From IMG/VR virus record IMGVR_UViG_3300048586_000424, positions 1 to 46,974 of that record: a stretch of 46,974 nt of DNA. The stretch is one strand, 5' to 3'. Position 1 is the first letter of the stretch; the number at the start of each line of letters is the position of its first letter. The notes beneath the pieces were generated by a model, which searched no databases, was not told the DNA's origin, and saw only the letters and a program-made list of their open reading frames with translations. Shown here piece after piece: positions 37,026-45,801 of this stretch. This stretch comes from a virus. The position numbers were made by a program, and so were the translations under genes.

Positions 37026-37764
37026 GGAACCTCCCGTAGTGCTGTCGGACCCAATCGAAGCTTTGCGGAACAGAGTCCCAGGGCTTACCGGCTCGGCCGT
37101 GAAAACTGAAGATGCGGGCATCCTCGGGCAGTGGGGCTTTTGCTCCGTGCCGGCGGACGTGGTCGTGGAAGAAGTAGACCCCATCTCCACCAGGGCCTGC
37201 CTTCCACTTGCCCGCCCCTGGGAGCTTATACCCCAGCCACCCTTGGTCGCTGCCGAAGAAGCCGGCGGATGCGGCCTTGCGCGGACTGCTGTTTGGGTCG
37301 AAGTCTTCCCACACCTGGGCTTCAGCGCCAGGCGTGAGCAGAACCATTGACCCGTTGACCGGGATGTTGGGCACCTCGGTCGACAGCAGCACGACAGACT
37401 CGGTGCGGGACAGCATCGGCGCCAGGTCCCGGGTGACCATCATATCGAGGTCAAGCCACAGGACGCGGCTACCGAATACTGCCTCGGCTTGCTTCGAGAA
37501 AAGCTTGAGGCGACGATAGCAGCGCGGTTCCCTTGCACCGTTCGGGTTGACGACCCCTGCGTGGTCTGACCAGAGTTCAATCGGGATGATGTCAGATGAC
37601 AGGCCGCGGCTGTCGTCGGTTACGCAGTAGAAGCGATGGGCGACGGACAGGTTGGCCCACACCATCTCGGACAATCGGTTGACGTGTGCGGCAGTGTAGG
37701 GCAGGACTCGAGAAGCGGGGTGCGGTTGCCACTTGAAACAGACGACGGAAAGCGGCTCCTTCAT
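37000..37764 (-). CDS. Glycosyltransferase-like protein 1
   Basis: A 254-residue GT-A-like protein. HRFYCVTDDSRGL, then CYRRLKLFSKQAE and VLWLDLDMMVTRDL, in which DLD is the metal and nucleotide-sugar DxD motif; NGSMVLLTPGAEAQVWEDF and GFFGSDQGWLGYKL follow. The 40515 protein is a paralogue with the same blocks in the same order. Such genes are common in head modules of alphaproteobacterial phages; sugar donor and acceptor (capsid protein or modified DNA base) are unknown. ATG at 37764 overlaps the connector by four bases. Confidence 0.75.
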   Translation of the reverse strand: MKEPLSVVCFKWQPHPASRVLPYTAAHVNRLSEMVWANLSVAHRFYCVTDDSRGLSSDIIPIELWSDHAGVVNPNGAREPRCYRRLKLFSKQAEAVFGSRVLWLDLDMMVTRDLAPMLSRTESVVLLSTEVPNIPVNGSMVLLTPGAEAQVWEDFDPNSSPRKAASAGFFGSDQGWLGYKLPGAGKWKAGPGGDGVYFFHDHVRRHGAKAPLPEDARIFSFHGRAGKPWDSVPQSFDWVRQHYGRFHEGQRIQA

Positions 37765-38081
37765 TTGGCAACGTGCCCCCTGATGAGACGCATCAAGTTG
37801 TGAGCGGGACCAAGCGGGTCTTCGCCGCGATTGTCCCACAGGCGCTTGAGCAGAATGAGCACCGCGGTCTTCGCTTCCTGCGGCACGTCATACATGGGCG
37901 GCGAGGTGACGGGCGAGGTGACTACCTCCCAGCGCTCAAGCGCCTTGTCGTCGTAAGCGAAGTAGATGGCTTCCGCCTGTGCCATCTTGTCGGCGAGGCC
38001 CATGTCGTCTTCGAGCGACTCCCCAGCGGGTGCCAGTCGAAGCGAAAGACGGGCTTCGGTTTCGTCGATGATGATACCCAT
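37761..38081 (-). CDS. Head-tail connector-like protein
   Basis: A 106-residue protein with the helical plan of HK97 gp6-like connectors: AYDDKALERWEVVTS, a Pro-rich loop and QEAKTAVLILLKRLWDNRGE with LMRLIRGH. Position between portal and head-tail joining protein supports the call. One-base overlap with the preceding gene. Confidence 0.7.
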   Translation of the reverse strand: MGIIIDETEARLSLRLAPAGESLEDDMGLADKMAQAEAIYFAYDDKALERWEVVTSPVTSPPMYDVPQEAKTAVLILLKRLWDNRGEDPLGPAHNLMRLIRGHVAK

Positions 38082-39106
38082 CAGAGGTTCCTTCCGTCGC
38101 GGCCCTTCTTGACCGCAAGCGTCCAGTCGTCGGAGTTGCCCGGCTTCTGGTCCGTCTCCTTGTTGGCGTGCCAGAGGGACCCGCCCAGGGTAACGAAGTC
38201 GCCCTTGGAATAGACCGTGTCGGGTTGCCAGATTTGCTTATACTCGGGGACATTGAGCAGCAGACCGAACTTGCGGACTTCTTCGCCACGGGTGAAGCAC
38301 AGGGTGACTTGGCGGCCCTCCTGCACGACTTCGAGGTCATCGAACCCAAGGCCGGGGTCACCAGGGTCACCGTCCCTGCCGACGACGCGGCCGAGCTTCT
38401 TGACGTGGCCGGTTGCGAGCACGACAGCCAGCTGCTTGTCTTCGTCGATGTAGGCATCCACAATGCTTGCACCGTCTTGACCTCGAAGAGCCTTGACAAA
38501 CGCTTCGTCTTGCTTCAGCGCCTCGGCAACCGTTTCAGCAGAGGGCGCCTTGCCGTCTTCGCCGACGACACAGCCAACGTCAACCTCGGTGCCGTCGGTC
38601 ATCCGCAGATAAAGGCTGCCGTCTTCATGAACGGTCGCCGCCTCAACACCGACCCCTGGGTCACCCTTCAGCGACTGGAGGAAGTCGGTGTCAGCACGCA
38701 GCGAGGTCACCACAGCTTCGGCGACCTGCTCAACCGTTGGCGGAGAAAGGGGCTTTGGCACAGGGATGAGCTTCGCCGCTTCGGCTGCAAGCTTCTCGAG
38801 GTCGACCGATGCGCTTTCGCCGACAACCCTGCCGAGTACCTGCTCGGTGCCGTCGGTGTAGTTCAGCACCAGGAAGCCGTCGTCGTTGATGCCGGCGCCC
38901 TCGATACCGCGACCGTCTTCCCCGTTCGTGACTTCGGGGATGACCACAGGTTCGATTGCCGCAGCAGTCGACCTAAGTTCGGCCAAGTCCCTTTGCAGGC
39001 TTTCGACCTGATTGACCAGCGCGCCTATTTCAGCACGCAAGTACTCTTTGACCATCAAGGCCAGAGTCATTCCCAGGGCTTCATAGTCCATTCCGCTGGT
39101 CCTCAT
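38081..39106 (-). CDS. Collagen-like protein with carbohydrate-binding-like end
   Basis: A 341-residue protein. The N-terminal 60 residues are coiled-coil (EIGALVNQVESLQRDLAELR), followed by repeated beta units of the form G(E/D)DG--I--A-I-DDG-L-L--TDG (about residues 62-240) and Gly-rich turns (GRDGDPGDPGLG). The last about 50 residues (WQPDTVYSKGDFVTLGGSLW, then W-LAVKKGRDG) look like a chitin-binding-type CBM5/12 module. Probably a head fibre or decoration that sticks to sugars; position next to portal supports a virion role. ATGA coupling with portal. Confidence 0.72.
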   Translation of the reverse strand: MRTSGMDYEALGMTLALMVKEYLRAEIGALVNQVESLQRDLAELRSTAAAIEPVVIPEVTNGEDGRGIEGAGINDDGFLVLNYTDGTEQVLGRVVGESASVDLEKLAAEAAKLIPVPKPLSPPTVEQVAEAVVTSLRADTDFLQSLKGDPGVGVEAATVHEDGSLYLRMTDGTEVDVGCVVGEDGKAPSAETVAEALKQDEAFVKALRGQDGASIVDAYIDEDKQLAVVLATGHVKKLGRVVGRDGDPGDPGLGFDDLEVVQEGRQVTLCFTRGEEVRKFGLLLNVPEYKQIWQPDTVYSKGDFVTLGGSLWHANKETDQKPGNSDDWTLAVKKGRDGRNL

Positions 39107-40518
39107 TGCCGATAGAGCTCGAAGCGGAAAGCCTTGAGCACCTGACTCATGGCGTCCCGTTCTTCGGTTTCATTGCTGTCGTCGTCTTCCTCATTCTGCT
39201 CTTCTTCTTCGACCTCGTCGTCTTCCTCTTCGGGCTCTTCCTCTTCAGGCAGGGGCGCGGGAGGCGGCGGCAGCGTCTGGTTCTTGAGGGCAGACAGCGG
39301 GTAGTACTGCTGCTGCACATAGATTTCATCGCCACCGTCGGTCGGCTCGAGGCCGAGACGGGTGCGAGCCTCGTTGGTCTTCATCAGCTGCCCCTTCACT
39401 GCGCTGGTGAGCGCATCGACGTGGGTCTTGAAGTCCATGCGAATGAGGTCAGACAAGTCGAACTCGACGCCTCGCGTAACGCCGTCCAGGCCGAGCCCCT
39501 CGTCGAGCAGCCTTTCGACATCCTCGATAAGGGTCTGCAGGCAGTCGCTGTAGTAGATTTGGTTGAGCACTGCCGCGTTCTGATAGTTCGGCATCACGCC
39601 CTGGCCAATCTTGTAAGGCGGGACGTGGAACGCGGAGCAGATGTCGATAGCCGTCCACTTCAGCTGCTCGATGAGTTGGGCGTCCACAGGGTTGACAGAC
39701 ATGGAGGCATACTCGAGTCCGTCGCCGAGGACAGCCACCCGGCCTTGGTTGTCGCCGCCGTAGTTCTTCTCCCATTCCTCCTTGAGCCGCGCAGCCGTCT
39801 CGTCAGAGATAAGCCCAGGGGCGGTCAGGATACCGCCAGGCCGCGAGCCATTGCGGAAGAACTGGGTGCTGCTCTTCTGAATGGCCAGGCCCTGAAGCGC
39901 GGCAAGACCGCAAGCAGTGATGGGCGAGACACCGACGAGCGGGTGATAGAGGGGCACCATCACGTCGTGGATGATTTCGCTCGAGGGCACATAGACGACT
40001 TCCTGCGTCAGCCCGCTGAGGTTGTCTCGCTGAAGGCCGTAGAACACAGTGCCGTCTGGGCTGACGTATGTCTTGACACGAAGCGGGTCGAGCGGGTAGA
40101 GGCCGACCACCACGTTGCGCTGGTCGCGCTCTTTCAGGATATACGAGTTGCCGTGGATGAGCTTCAGCACAATCCAGTGCTCGATGAACTTCTTGAAGTT
40201 CTGGTACCGGTTCGGCTTGCGAAGCACCGGGGAGTAAGCCGCGCTGTCACGGGACGGCACCCACACCTGCTCCTTCTTCTCGACCAGGCGAATGGCCATC
40301 TTCGAGATGTCCGACGCAATCAGAGTCACGCAGGAATAGAGCGGGGCGTAGGTCAGGCCGCTGGCAACGTCGATTTCGATGTTCTGCTGCCAGGCGCCGG
40401 AGTAGCTCTCCATGATACGGCGCAAGCCACCTCCCGTCTGAGCGACCTCGCCGGTTACCCGGGCGGTGGAGATGTTCTTTCGGAAGAGGGTCGGCAGTTT
40501 CAAGGCGAGTCTCCTCAA
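39103..40518 (-). CDS. HK97-family portal protein
   Basis: A 471-residue portal: SGLTYAPLYSCVTLIASDIS, KFIEHWIVLKLIHGNSYI, SGLTQEVVYVPSSEIIHDVM and LLDEGLGLDGVTRGVEFDLS. About 50 residues at the C-terminal side are a low-complexity Pro then Glu/Asp run (LPPPPAPLPEEEEPEEEDDE), which is longer than usual and may face the capsid lumen or dock terminase. Length fits the family. Overlaps its neighbours by four bases. Confidence 0.9.
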   Translation of the reverse strand: MRRLALKLPTLFRKNISTARVTGEVAQTGGGLRRIMESYSGAWQQNIEIDVASGLTYAPLYSCVTLIASDISKMAIRLVEKKEQVWVPSRDSAAYSPVLRKPNRYQNFKKFIEHWIVLKLIHGNSYILKERDQRNVVVGLYPLDPLRVKTYVSPDGTVFYGLQRDNLSGLTQEVVYVPSSEIIHDVMVPLYHPLVGVSPITACGLAALQGLAIQKSSTQFFRNGSRPGGILTAPGLISDETAARLKEEWEKNYGGDNQGRVAVLGDGLEYASMSVNPVDAQLIEQLKWTAIDICSAFHVPPYKIGQGVMPNYQNAAVLNQIYYSDCLQTLIEDVERLLDEGLGLDGVTRGVEFDLSDLIRMDFKTHVDALTSAVKGQLMKTNEARTRLGLEPTDGGDEIYVQQQYYPLSALKNQTLPPPPAPLPEEEEPEEEDDEVEEEEQNEEDDDSNETEERDAMSQVLKAFRFELYRQ

Positions 40519-41456
40519 GCCGCGGCTTGGTCGAGTTGGAAGCGGTCAGGGCCACACACTTCCAGGCTGTCAAAGCCGTGCATGATTGCAAGTCGGCGGG
40601 CTTGGCTTTCGGTTGGCACAATGGCGAGCGGCTTGCGGGGCCAGTGCTTAGCAGCTTCGGGCGAAGCGATGATGCCATGCACAGGGCCGCGGTGGAAGGC
40701 GTCGTCGACATCGGACCACAGGTTCTGGCCAGTGCCGAGGTATAGGGCTCGACCTCCTCGGCCAGACAGTCGGTAGTTCTCGACCGCCCAGGGGTTGCCC
40801 TCTGCGACCAGGTCCCACGGCTTGGGGTTGCCGAAGAAGAAGGTCAGCAGCGGAGGCTTGGGCGAGCGGTATGCGCTGCGATACCCGACCACCCCGTCTG
40901 CTTCGCTCCAAGTCTTTTCGCCGAACCCGAGCACCTGGCTTATCCAGGCTTGGTCGCTACCCAGGAAACGGCGCCCTGCCATGATGGCCTTGTGCGGCGT
41001 GAACTCAGTGAACACCTGAGGACGAGCACCCGCAGTCATCATGACCATTGAGCCGTTGTAAGGGCGACTGCGGTGAGTGCCCCGATACATCATGAAGTCG
41101 TGCGGCCGATTGAAGAGGGTATCCAGTTCACCCTCGATGATGCAGTCCATGTCCATGGACACAAAGCGAGGGCCGAAGATATCAGCAGCATCGGGTCGAA
41201 AAAGGGACAGGCGGCGAAAGCACTGGGGCTTGTCCGCCTGCCAAGTGGGGATGACCGTGTCGCGATAGTCATCCGGTGGAGTTACCACTTCAATGTTACC
41301 GTCCAGGCCTTCCGGCATGTCGGTCACACAGGCCAGAGTGTGAGGCATGCGAAGATGCCGGTCTACCATCTCGGCCCAGATGTTCACGTGGTGAGCAGTG
41401 TAAGTTGCCCGCCCGCCTGGCTGTGCCCACAGCCAAGTCATCACCTTCAACATCAA
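40515..41456 (-). CDS. Glycosyltransferase-like protein 2
   Basis: A 313-residue paralogue of the 37000 protein with the same blocks: YTAHHVNIWAEMV, HTLACVTDMPEGL, CFRRLSLFRPDAADIFG, FVSMDMDCIIEGEL (DMD as DxD motif), NGSMVMMTAGARPQVFTEF and RFLGSDQAWISQVLG. It has about 60 extra C-terminal residues (EAAKHWPRKPLAIVPTESQA). Two GT-A-like copies in one head module suggest two sugar steps or two acceptors. ATG follows the 41453 gene with a four-base overlap. Confidence 0.75.
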   Translation of the reverse strand: MMLKVMTWLWAQPGGRATYTAHHVNIWAEMVDRHLRMPHTLACVTDMPEGLDGNIEVVTPPDDYRDTVIPTWQADKPQCFRRLSLFRPDAADIFGPRFVSMDMDCIIEGELDTLFNRPHDFMMYRGTHRSRPYNGSMVMMTAGARPQVFTEFTPHKAIMAGRRFLGSDQAWISQVLGFGEKTWSEADGVVGYRSAYRSPKPPLLTFFFGNPKPWDLVAEGNPWAVENYRLSGRGGRALYLGTGQNLWSDVDDAFHRGPVHGIIASPEAAKHWPRKPLAIVPTESQARRLAIMHGFDSLEVCGPDRFQLDQAAA

Positions 41457-41755
41457 GCCTGCCTTTCAAGCAGTGCCTTGAGTTCTTTCATCCGCGCGTC
41501 CATTCGCTTGCCGAAGTCGAACATCGCTCGAAAGTTCTCATAGAGCTGGGTCTTCTCGGGGCCGTCGGGAAGTCGGTCGACAAGCTGCCACGAGTTGCGG
41601 ATGGTGTCACACAGGGTTAGTCGGTGGCCACCGTCATACGGGTTTATCTGGTACTTCCTCTGTGGTGCCGAAGCCTTGATTGCCTCAGCAAAGGTCATAC
41701 CCCTGGGAACGAGGCCCAGGTTCGTGATGCCGGTTTCAGGGTGATGGCGAGGCAT
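41453..41755 (-). CDS. Small head-module protein, unknown
   Basis: A 100-residue protein: MPRHHPETGITNLGLVPRGM, GHRLTLCDTIRNSWQLVDRL and a helical end (FGKRMDARMKELKALLERQA). No family recognised. It is coupled on both sides in the head module; since it directly precedes the glycosyltransferase-like gene, the two may act together. Confidence 0.7.
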   Translation of the reverse strand: MPRHHPETGITNLGLVPRGMTFAEAIKASAPQRKYQINPYDGGHRLTLCDTIRNSWQLVDRLPDGPEKTQLYENFRAMFDFGKRMDARMKELKALLERQA

Positions 41756-42162
41756 CAGCCAGAGTGCCCCGTCCGAGCCCTTTCAATCTTGCGCTTCAGG
41801 GTGCGGGTGCCCCAGCGCTGGTCGACGGGCAAACCCGTCAGCGCCTCGAGTTCCCTGCGGAGCCGGCTGACCGCCGTTTCACCCTCGCCGGTGTCAACCC
41901 CCGCCCCTGCGTCAATCGGCGGCTGGCCGGCTTCTGTGAGCGTCTCAGCGGTATTCCGAGGTTGGGGCTCGACCTTTTCAGCGAGCTTAGCCGTCTTGGC
42001 GGGGATGGGCGGCACCGCAACAGTGCCACGGGCTTCGGCTGCGGTGGCACGACCGAGGCGGGTGAGCAGGTTGGCGTCCCGGGGGTTCGCCGTGAATACG
42101 TCACCAGCCTTCAAGGCACGAGTGCCATAGCGCATGTTTTGCTTCGCGATAAGTTCAGGCAT
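41755..42162 (-). CDS. Small head-module protein, unknown
   Basis: A 135-residue protein. Residues 1-40 (IAKQNMRYGTRALKAGDVFT, DANLLTRLGRA) form a small beta-helix unit seen in head proteins; the centre is Pro/Ala-rich and disordered, and the end (VSRLRRELEALTGLPVDQRW, GTRTLKRKIERA) is an SAP-like helical pair that could bind DNA. Position just after the capsid gene suggests a head protein. The 117-base gap before it holds only a short palindrome. Confidence 0.7.
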   Translation of the reverse strand: MPELIAKQNMRYGTRALKAGDVFTANPRDANLLTRLGRATAAEARGTVAVPPIPAKTAKLAEKVEPQPRNTAETLTEAGQPPIDAGAGVDTGEGETAVSRLRRELEALTGLPVDQRWGTRTLKRKIERARTGHSG

Positions 42163-42279
42163 TCGATGTCTCCCGCAATTTGGATGGCAAGGGCCGACAG
42201 AGTGATGCGGGAAAGCTCACCCTGTCGACCCTCACCGACTCAAGACTGGGACCCAGTCAGCCCTGAGTAGTCCCAGGGG

Positions 42280-44265
42280 TTAGGACGCCGGGACGGCGCC
42301 ACCCCATTCGACGCTGCTCAGATAGGCCACCGACTGGGCGCGACGGCGAGCCCAGTTGATGGTCCGCTCCGCGCGGAAGGCGACGCTGTTGGTCTGGAAC
42401 ATCGAGACCATGGACGTGGCCGTCGGGGTGACGGAGTCGTTGGTCGGGTTGTCCAGCATCTGCAGCGAAGCTTCGCGGGACAGGTCGATGGCCAGGCCGC
42501 CTTCGTCGCCGAGGTAGATGTCGCTCGCATTCACGAGCGCCACCACATCGCCGATGTACTGCGACACGATGACCGGCAGGCCTTCGAACGTTCCACCCAT
42601 CATCGAGATGCCGGGGAACTCGCGCTGACCCAGCGGGTTCAGCAGGAGCGACAGCGCCAGGGCGTTCGTCGCCGACATCACCCACACACCGGACATGGGC
42701 GGGTTGTTGGCGTCGATGAACTTCTGGAACACTGCCCGGACATCCAGGCGAACGGCGTCGGCGTCGGTGCCCGTGGACACGACGGACGGCGCCAGGTTCA
42801 GGATGGACGCCGGCGACACACCGGACACAGCCGCCTTGGCCGGGTCGATGAAGTCGACGTCGAGGCGAGCGGCCACGGCAGCGCCGAGCTGGTCGCGGAC
42901 CCACGCTTCGGCGGACGGCGAGGAGTCACGGATGACCTCTTCCGTCAGCACAGCGATAGTCGCCACCTTCAGCGGCTCGAGCGTGGTGCGCGCACCGTCG
43001 AACTTGGTCAGCGGCTTCGGCTTGCCCTCGCCGACCCAGTAAGCGTCACCGCCCGAGGTCTGCGAGATGAGCGGCACCCGGAACGGGATGTTCCGCAGGG
43101 CCGGCACGCCGCCCACGCCGAAGCGACCAAGGATGGTCATCGGACGCAGGAACTCGACGAAGTCGGCGAAGACCGAGGTTTCGTCCCCGACGAGGAAGCC
43201 CGCCCAGGTCGAGTTGTCGGTCGAGCCGGCAGCAACCGCCGCCTTCAGCACACCGACCACGAGGTCATCGTGCTGATACCGCTGCTTGGCGATTTCCAGC
43301 GCCTGCATCGTGTTGCCCTTGGCCATGCCGAGGCACTTCACGAAGCGAGCGAACCGGATGCCCTTCTCGGCGCTGTCCCGCATGCGGGCCTGGGCCGGGA
43401 TGGTCACGCCGCCGTCCACACCGCCGCGAGCACCAGCGGCAGCCGCCGGGGTCGTGATGGTCTTGGCAACCGGGACCGCCATCTTCTCGTTGGCGGCCTT
43501 CAGCACCTGCAGACGGGCCATGTGCTTGTCGAGGTTCGCCACTTCGTCGGAGAGAGTGTCATACTCCTCCGAGGCTTCGGCGTCGAGCGTTTCGCCGGCA
43601 GCCGCCGACTTGCTCATCAGTTCTTCCATGCGGGCGAGCTTCGCGGTCTTCGAAGCCTCGGCCGCCTGGATTTGCTCCAGGATGTTCATCGTCTTGTCCT
43701 TCTTCACCTTGAGGGATACTGCCGAAACGCCGGCAAGGGGTTTGGCCGAGGCGCCGGCCGGTTCGCCCGTCCCAGGGTTCAGCTTCTTCAGCATCTCCTG
43801 GTCGAGAGATTTGATGCGGTCAATCGTTGCTTCGGCCTGAGCCGGCACGGTGACCACGGAAAGCTCCAGCCACTCCCACACCTTGAAGTGGATGCCGCTG
43901 TTGTCTTCGAGGTAGTTCAGTTCCAGGGCGCGGAACCCGATGCTGACGCCTCGCACGATGCCAGCCTTGATGGACTGCCACGCTTCGTCAAGCCGGTCTT
44001 TCAGGATGCCAGGCTCGGTGACCTTGGCAAGACGGGCACGGAAGCGGATGCCCCCCTTCTCGACCTTGGCAAACTCGACGTTGCCAATGGGCGCGCTGCT
44101 GTTGTGCTGCCACAGGAGGGGGACAGGCAGGGCGAACTTGGCGCCTTCCGGTTCGACGACATCGCCCATACGGTCGGGCGTGGGGGTCGTGGCGATGCCC
44201 TCGATGATACGTTCGTCCTCGTCATAGGACTTGATTTCGAAGACAGAGTATGCGCGGTTCTGCAT
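42280..44265 (-). CDS. Fused prohead protease and major capsid protein
   Basis: A 661-residue HK97-type fusion. Residues about 1-170 are an S78/U35-type prohead protease (IIEGIATTPTPDRMGDVVEP, LLWQHNSSAPIG with the catalytic His, VRGVSIGFRA with the Ser). A linker and a coiled-coil scaffold follow (ILEQIQAAEASKTAKLARME, YDTLSDEVANLDKHM), then the capsid domain (FAGFLV-type GDETSVFADFVEFLRP, VGEGKPKPLTKFDGA, AVLTEEVIRDSSPSAE, LLLNPLGQREFPGI). An internal ATG at 43689 with AAGGA upstream could give a separate scaffold-capsid product of 469 residues. Confidence 0.9.
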   Translation of the reverse strand: MQNRAYSVFEIKSYDEDERIIEGIATTPTPDRMGDVVEPEGAKFALPVPLLWQHNSSAPIGNVEFAKVEKGGIRFRARLAKVTEPGILKDRLDEAWQSIKAGIVRGVSIGFRALELNYLEDNSGIHFKVWEWLELSVVTVPAQAEATIDRIKSLDQEMLKKLNPGTGEPAGASAKPLAGVSAVSLKVKKDKTMNILEQIQAAEASKTAKLARMEELMSKSAAAGETLDAEASEEYDTLSDEVANLDKHMARLQVLKAANEKMAVPVAKTITTPAAAAGARGGVDGGVTIPAQARMRDSAEKGIRFARFVKCLGMAKGNTMQALEIAKQRYQHDDLVVGVLKAAVAAGSTDNSTWAGFLVGDETSVFADFVEFLRPMTILGRFGVGGVPALRNIPFRVPLISQTSGGDAYWVGEGKPKPLTKFDGARTTLEPLKVATIAVLTEEVIRDSSPSAEAWVRDQLGAAVAARLDVDFIDPAKAAVSGVSPASILNLAPSVVSTGTDADAVRLDVRAVFQKFIDANNPPMSGVWVMSATNALALSLLLNPLGQREFPGISMMGGTFEGLPVIVSQYIGDVVALVNASDIYLGDEGGLAIDLSREASLQMLDNPTNDSVTPTATSMVSMFQTNSVAFRAERTINWARRRAQSVAYLSSVEWGGAVPAS

Positions 44266-44274
44266 GTCAACACC

Positions 44275-45801
44275 TCACAGGAAAAGCATCTGGTATTTCT
44301 TCTTCTCTTGCGGAGCTTCGGCCTTAATAGGCATGACGCCGAAAGCCATTGTCAGCGAGACCATACCGTCGATGCGCCCGGTTGCTCTCGTCTTCTCAAA
44401 CTTGCGGTTGCTCTCGTCGCCCTTCACTTTCGCGTTGGCCGCACACATAGCAAGCACAGGGTGGTTGCCGTGGTGAAGCTTGTTCTCGAGCAGGGCGACT
44501 TCGAGTTCCCGCATAGCCGGGGTCATCGACATCGTGCCCTGGCCAAAGCTTACGAACAGTTCTGCGATACGCTCTTCCGTGAACCCCGCCTCCAACAGCC
44601 AAGGCTTGAGGTGAGCAAAGGCCCATCGGTCGAACGCAATCTTGGCCACCCGGTGCTTCTGGTCGAAGTCATACAGATAAGAAGCGATGTACTTATACTG
44701 AATGGTCTTGCCAGGCGTGGCGTTGAGAAAGCCTTGCTTGTGCCAGACATCGTAAGGCACTCGGTCTTCGAGCGATTTCTCTCTCAATCCAAACTCAGGC
44801 ACCCAGAACTGAGGGCGGGTGTGGAAGAACCCGTCGATTTCCCACACAGGCACGAAGGCCGTCAAGTCGTTGACCGACGAAAGGTCGAGCCCCGCGTATA
44901 TCAGGGCCTCCCCTGGGTCCTGTGCTTCGCCGCCGTTCGCTTCCCACACACTTCGCGTCACGAAGGGCGAGGTCGCTTCGACCCGTTGGTTCAGCACCAG
45001 GTTGCGAAACGACGGCTCGCGAGACGGCATGCGCTTCGCCGTCTCCGCCATCTTCAGAACTTCTTTCGCGTTCTGGAAGTCTCCGTAGGCTGGGTTGGCC
45101 TGTTTAATGCTCTCGACAGCAAAAGGGTCACAATCAATCGGAGCAGCATACAGGGACAAGACGGTTGATTTGTCTTCCTCGGTTAGAGCGTCGTCGATGA
45201 GGATAGACAGCAGGTCGCCGTCAGTCCTGGCTTGGGTTGATATGATGATAGACAGCGGATTGTCATGTGCAGCCGAGGCGGTCTCAAGTGCGTCGTAGAG
45301 TTCAGAGTGCGGGCCCCTTACCTGACCAAGTTCGTCATGGACGACGAACACAGGGGAGAAGCCGTAGGCAGTTGTAGCTTCGGCCGACAGCGCGCGGTAG
45401 AGCGTGCCGAGGTCGGGGCAGAACAGCTGCTTGATAGTATCGCGGACGATGACGTAGGGCGACAGCTCAGGAGACAGACGCACGCACTTAGCCGCAAGGC
45501 TGAAGAGAATGGCCGCCTGCTCCTTCGCTTGCGCGGCGGACAGCAGTTGGCTGTTCGGCACAGCCTCAGGTCCGACGAGATGCAACAGCAGCAGGAACGC
45601 GGCCAGGGCTGTCTTGCCGTTCTTACGGCCGAAGCTGATGATCGCGCGCCGGGTGCCGTGCGGGTTGTCGTAAATCTTGCGGAGTTCGCGCTTCTGCCAG
45701 TCCCTCAGTCGAACCTGCTTGCCAACATCCTTGCCTTCCGGAACGTAACAGTTGTTCTCAATCCAACGTATGTTCCGTTCTGCGCGACTCAGCTTTCCCA
45801 C
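44275..45801 (-). CDS. terL: Terminase large subunit
   Basis: A 508-residue packaging ATPase-nuclease of the HK97/Terminase_1 type. VRLRDWQKRELRKIYDNPHG, then Walker A-like ISFGRKNGKTALAAFLLL (SFGRKNGKT), Walker B FVVHDELGQVRG, motif III STQARTDGD, nuclease Asp in YAGLDLSSVNDLTAFV and the C-terminal nuclease part (IAFDRWAFAHLK, GRIDGMVSLTMA). Length is typical. It overlaps the small subunit by 13 bases. Confidence 0.92.
   Translation of the reverse strand: MGKLSRAERNIRWIENNCYVPEGKDVGKQVRLRDWQKRELRKIYDNPHGTRRAIISFGRKNGKTALAAFLLLLHLVGPEAVPNSQLLSAAQAKEQAAILFSLAAKCVRLSPELSPYVIVRDTIKQLFCPDLGTLYRALSAEATTAYGFSPVFVVHDELGQVRGPHSELYDALETASAAHDNPLSIIISTQARTDGDLLSILIDDALTEEDKSTVLSLYAAPIDCDPFAVESIKQANPAYGDFQNAKEVLKMAETAKRMPSREPSFRNLVLNQRVEATSPFVTRSVWEANGGEAQDPGEALIYAGLDLSSVNDLTAFVPVWEIDGFFHTRPQFWVPEFGLREKSLEDRVPYDVWHKQGFLNATPGKTIQYKYIASYLYDFDQKHRVAKIAFDRWAFAHLKPWLLEAGFTEERIAELFVSFGQGTMSMTPAMRELEVALLENKLHHGNHPVLAMCAANAKVKGDESNRKFEKTRATGRIDGMVSLTMAFGVMPIKAEAPQEKKKYQMLFL

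Noticed and set aside
39106-40776. Long plus-strand frame of 556 codons
   Set aside because: Antisense of the portal and glycosyltransferase-like genes in GC-rich DNA; no domain and no start signal.
42244-42258. Palindrome GACTGGG-A-CCCAGTC after the capsid gene as a terminator
   Set aside because: The loop would be too small and no U-tract follows; probably chance or a weak structure.
43270-45168. Long plus-strand frame of 632 codons
   Set aside because: Antisense of capsid and terminase; composition is His/Leu/Gly/Arg-rich as expected for a shadow frame.
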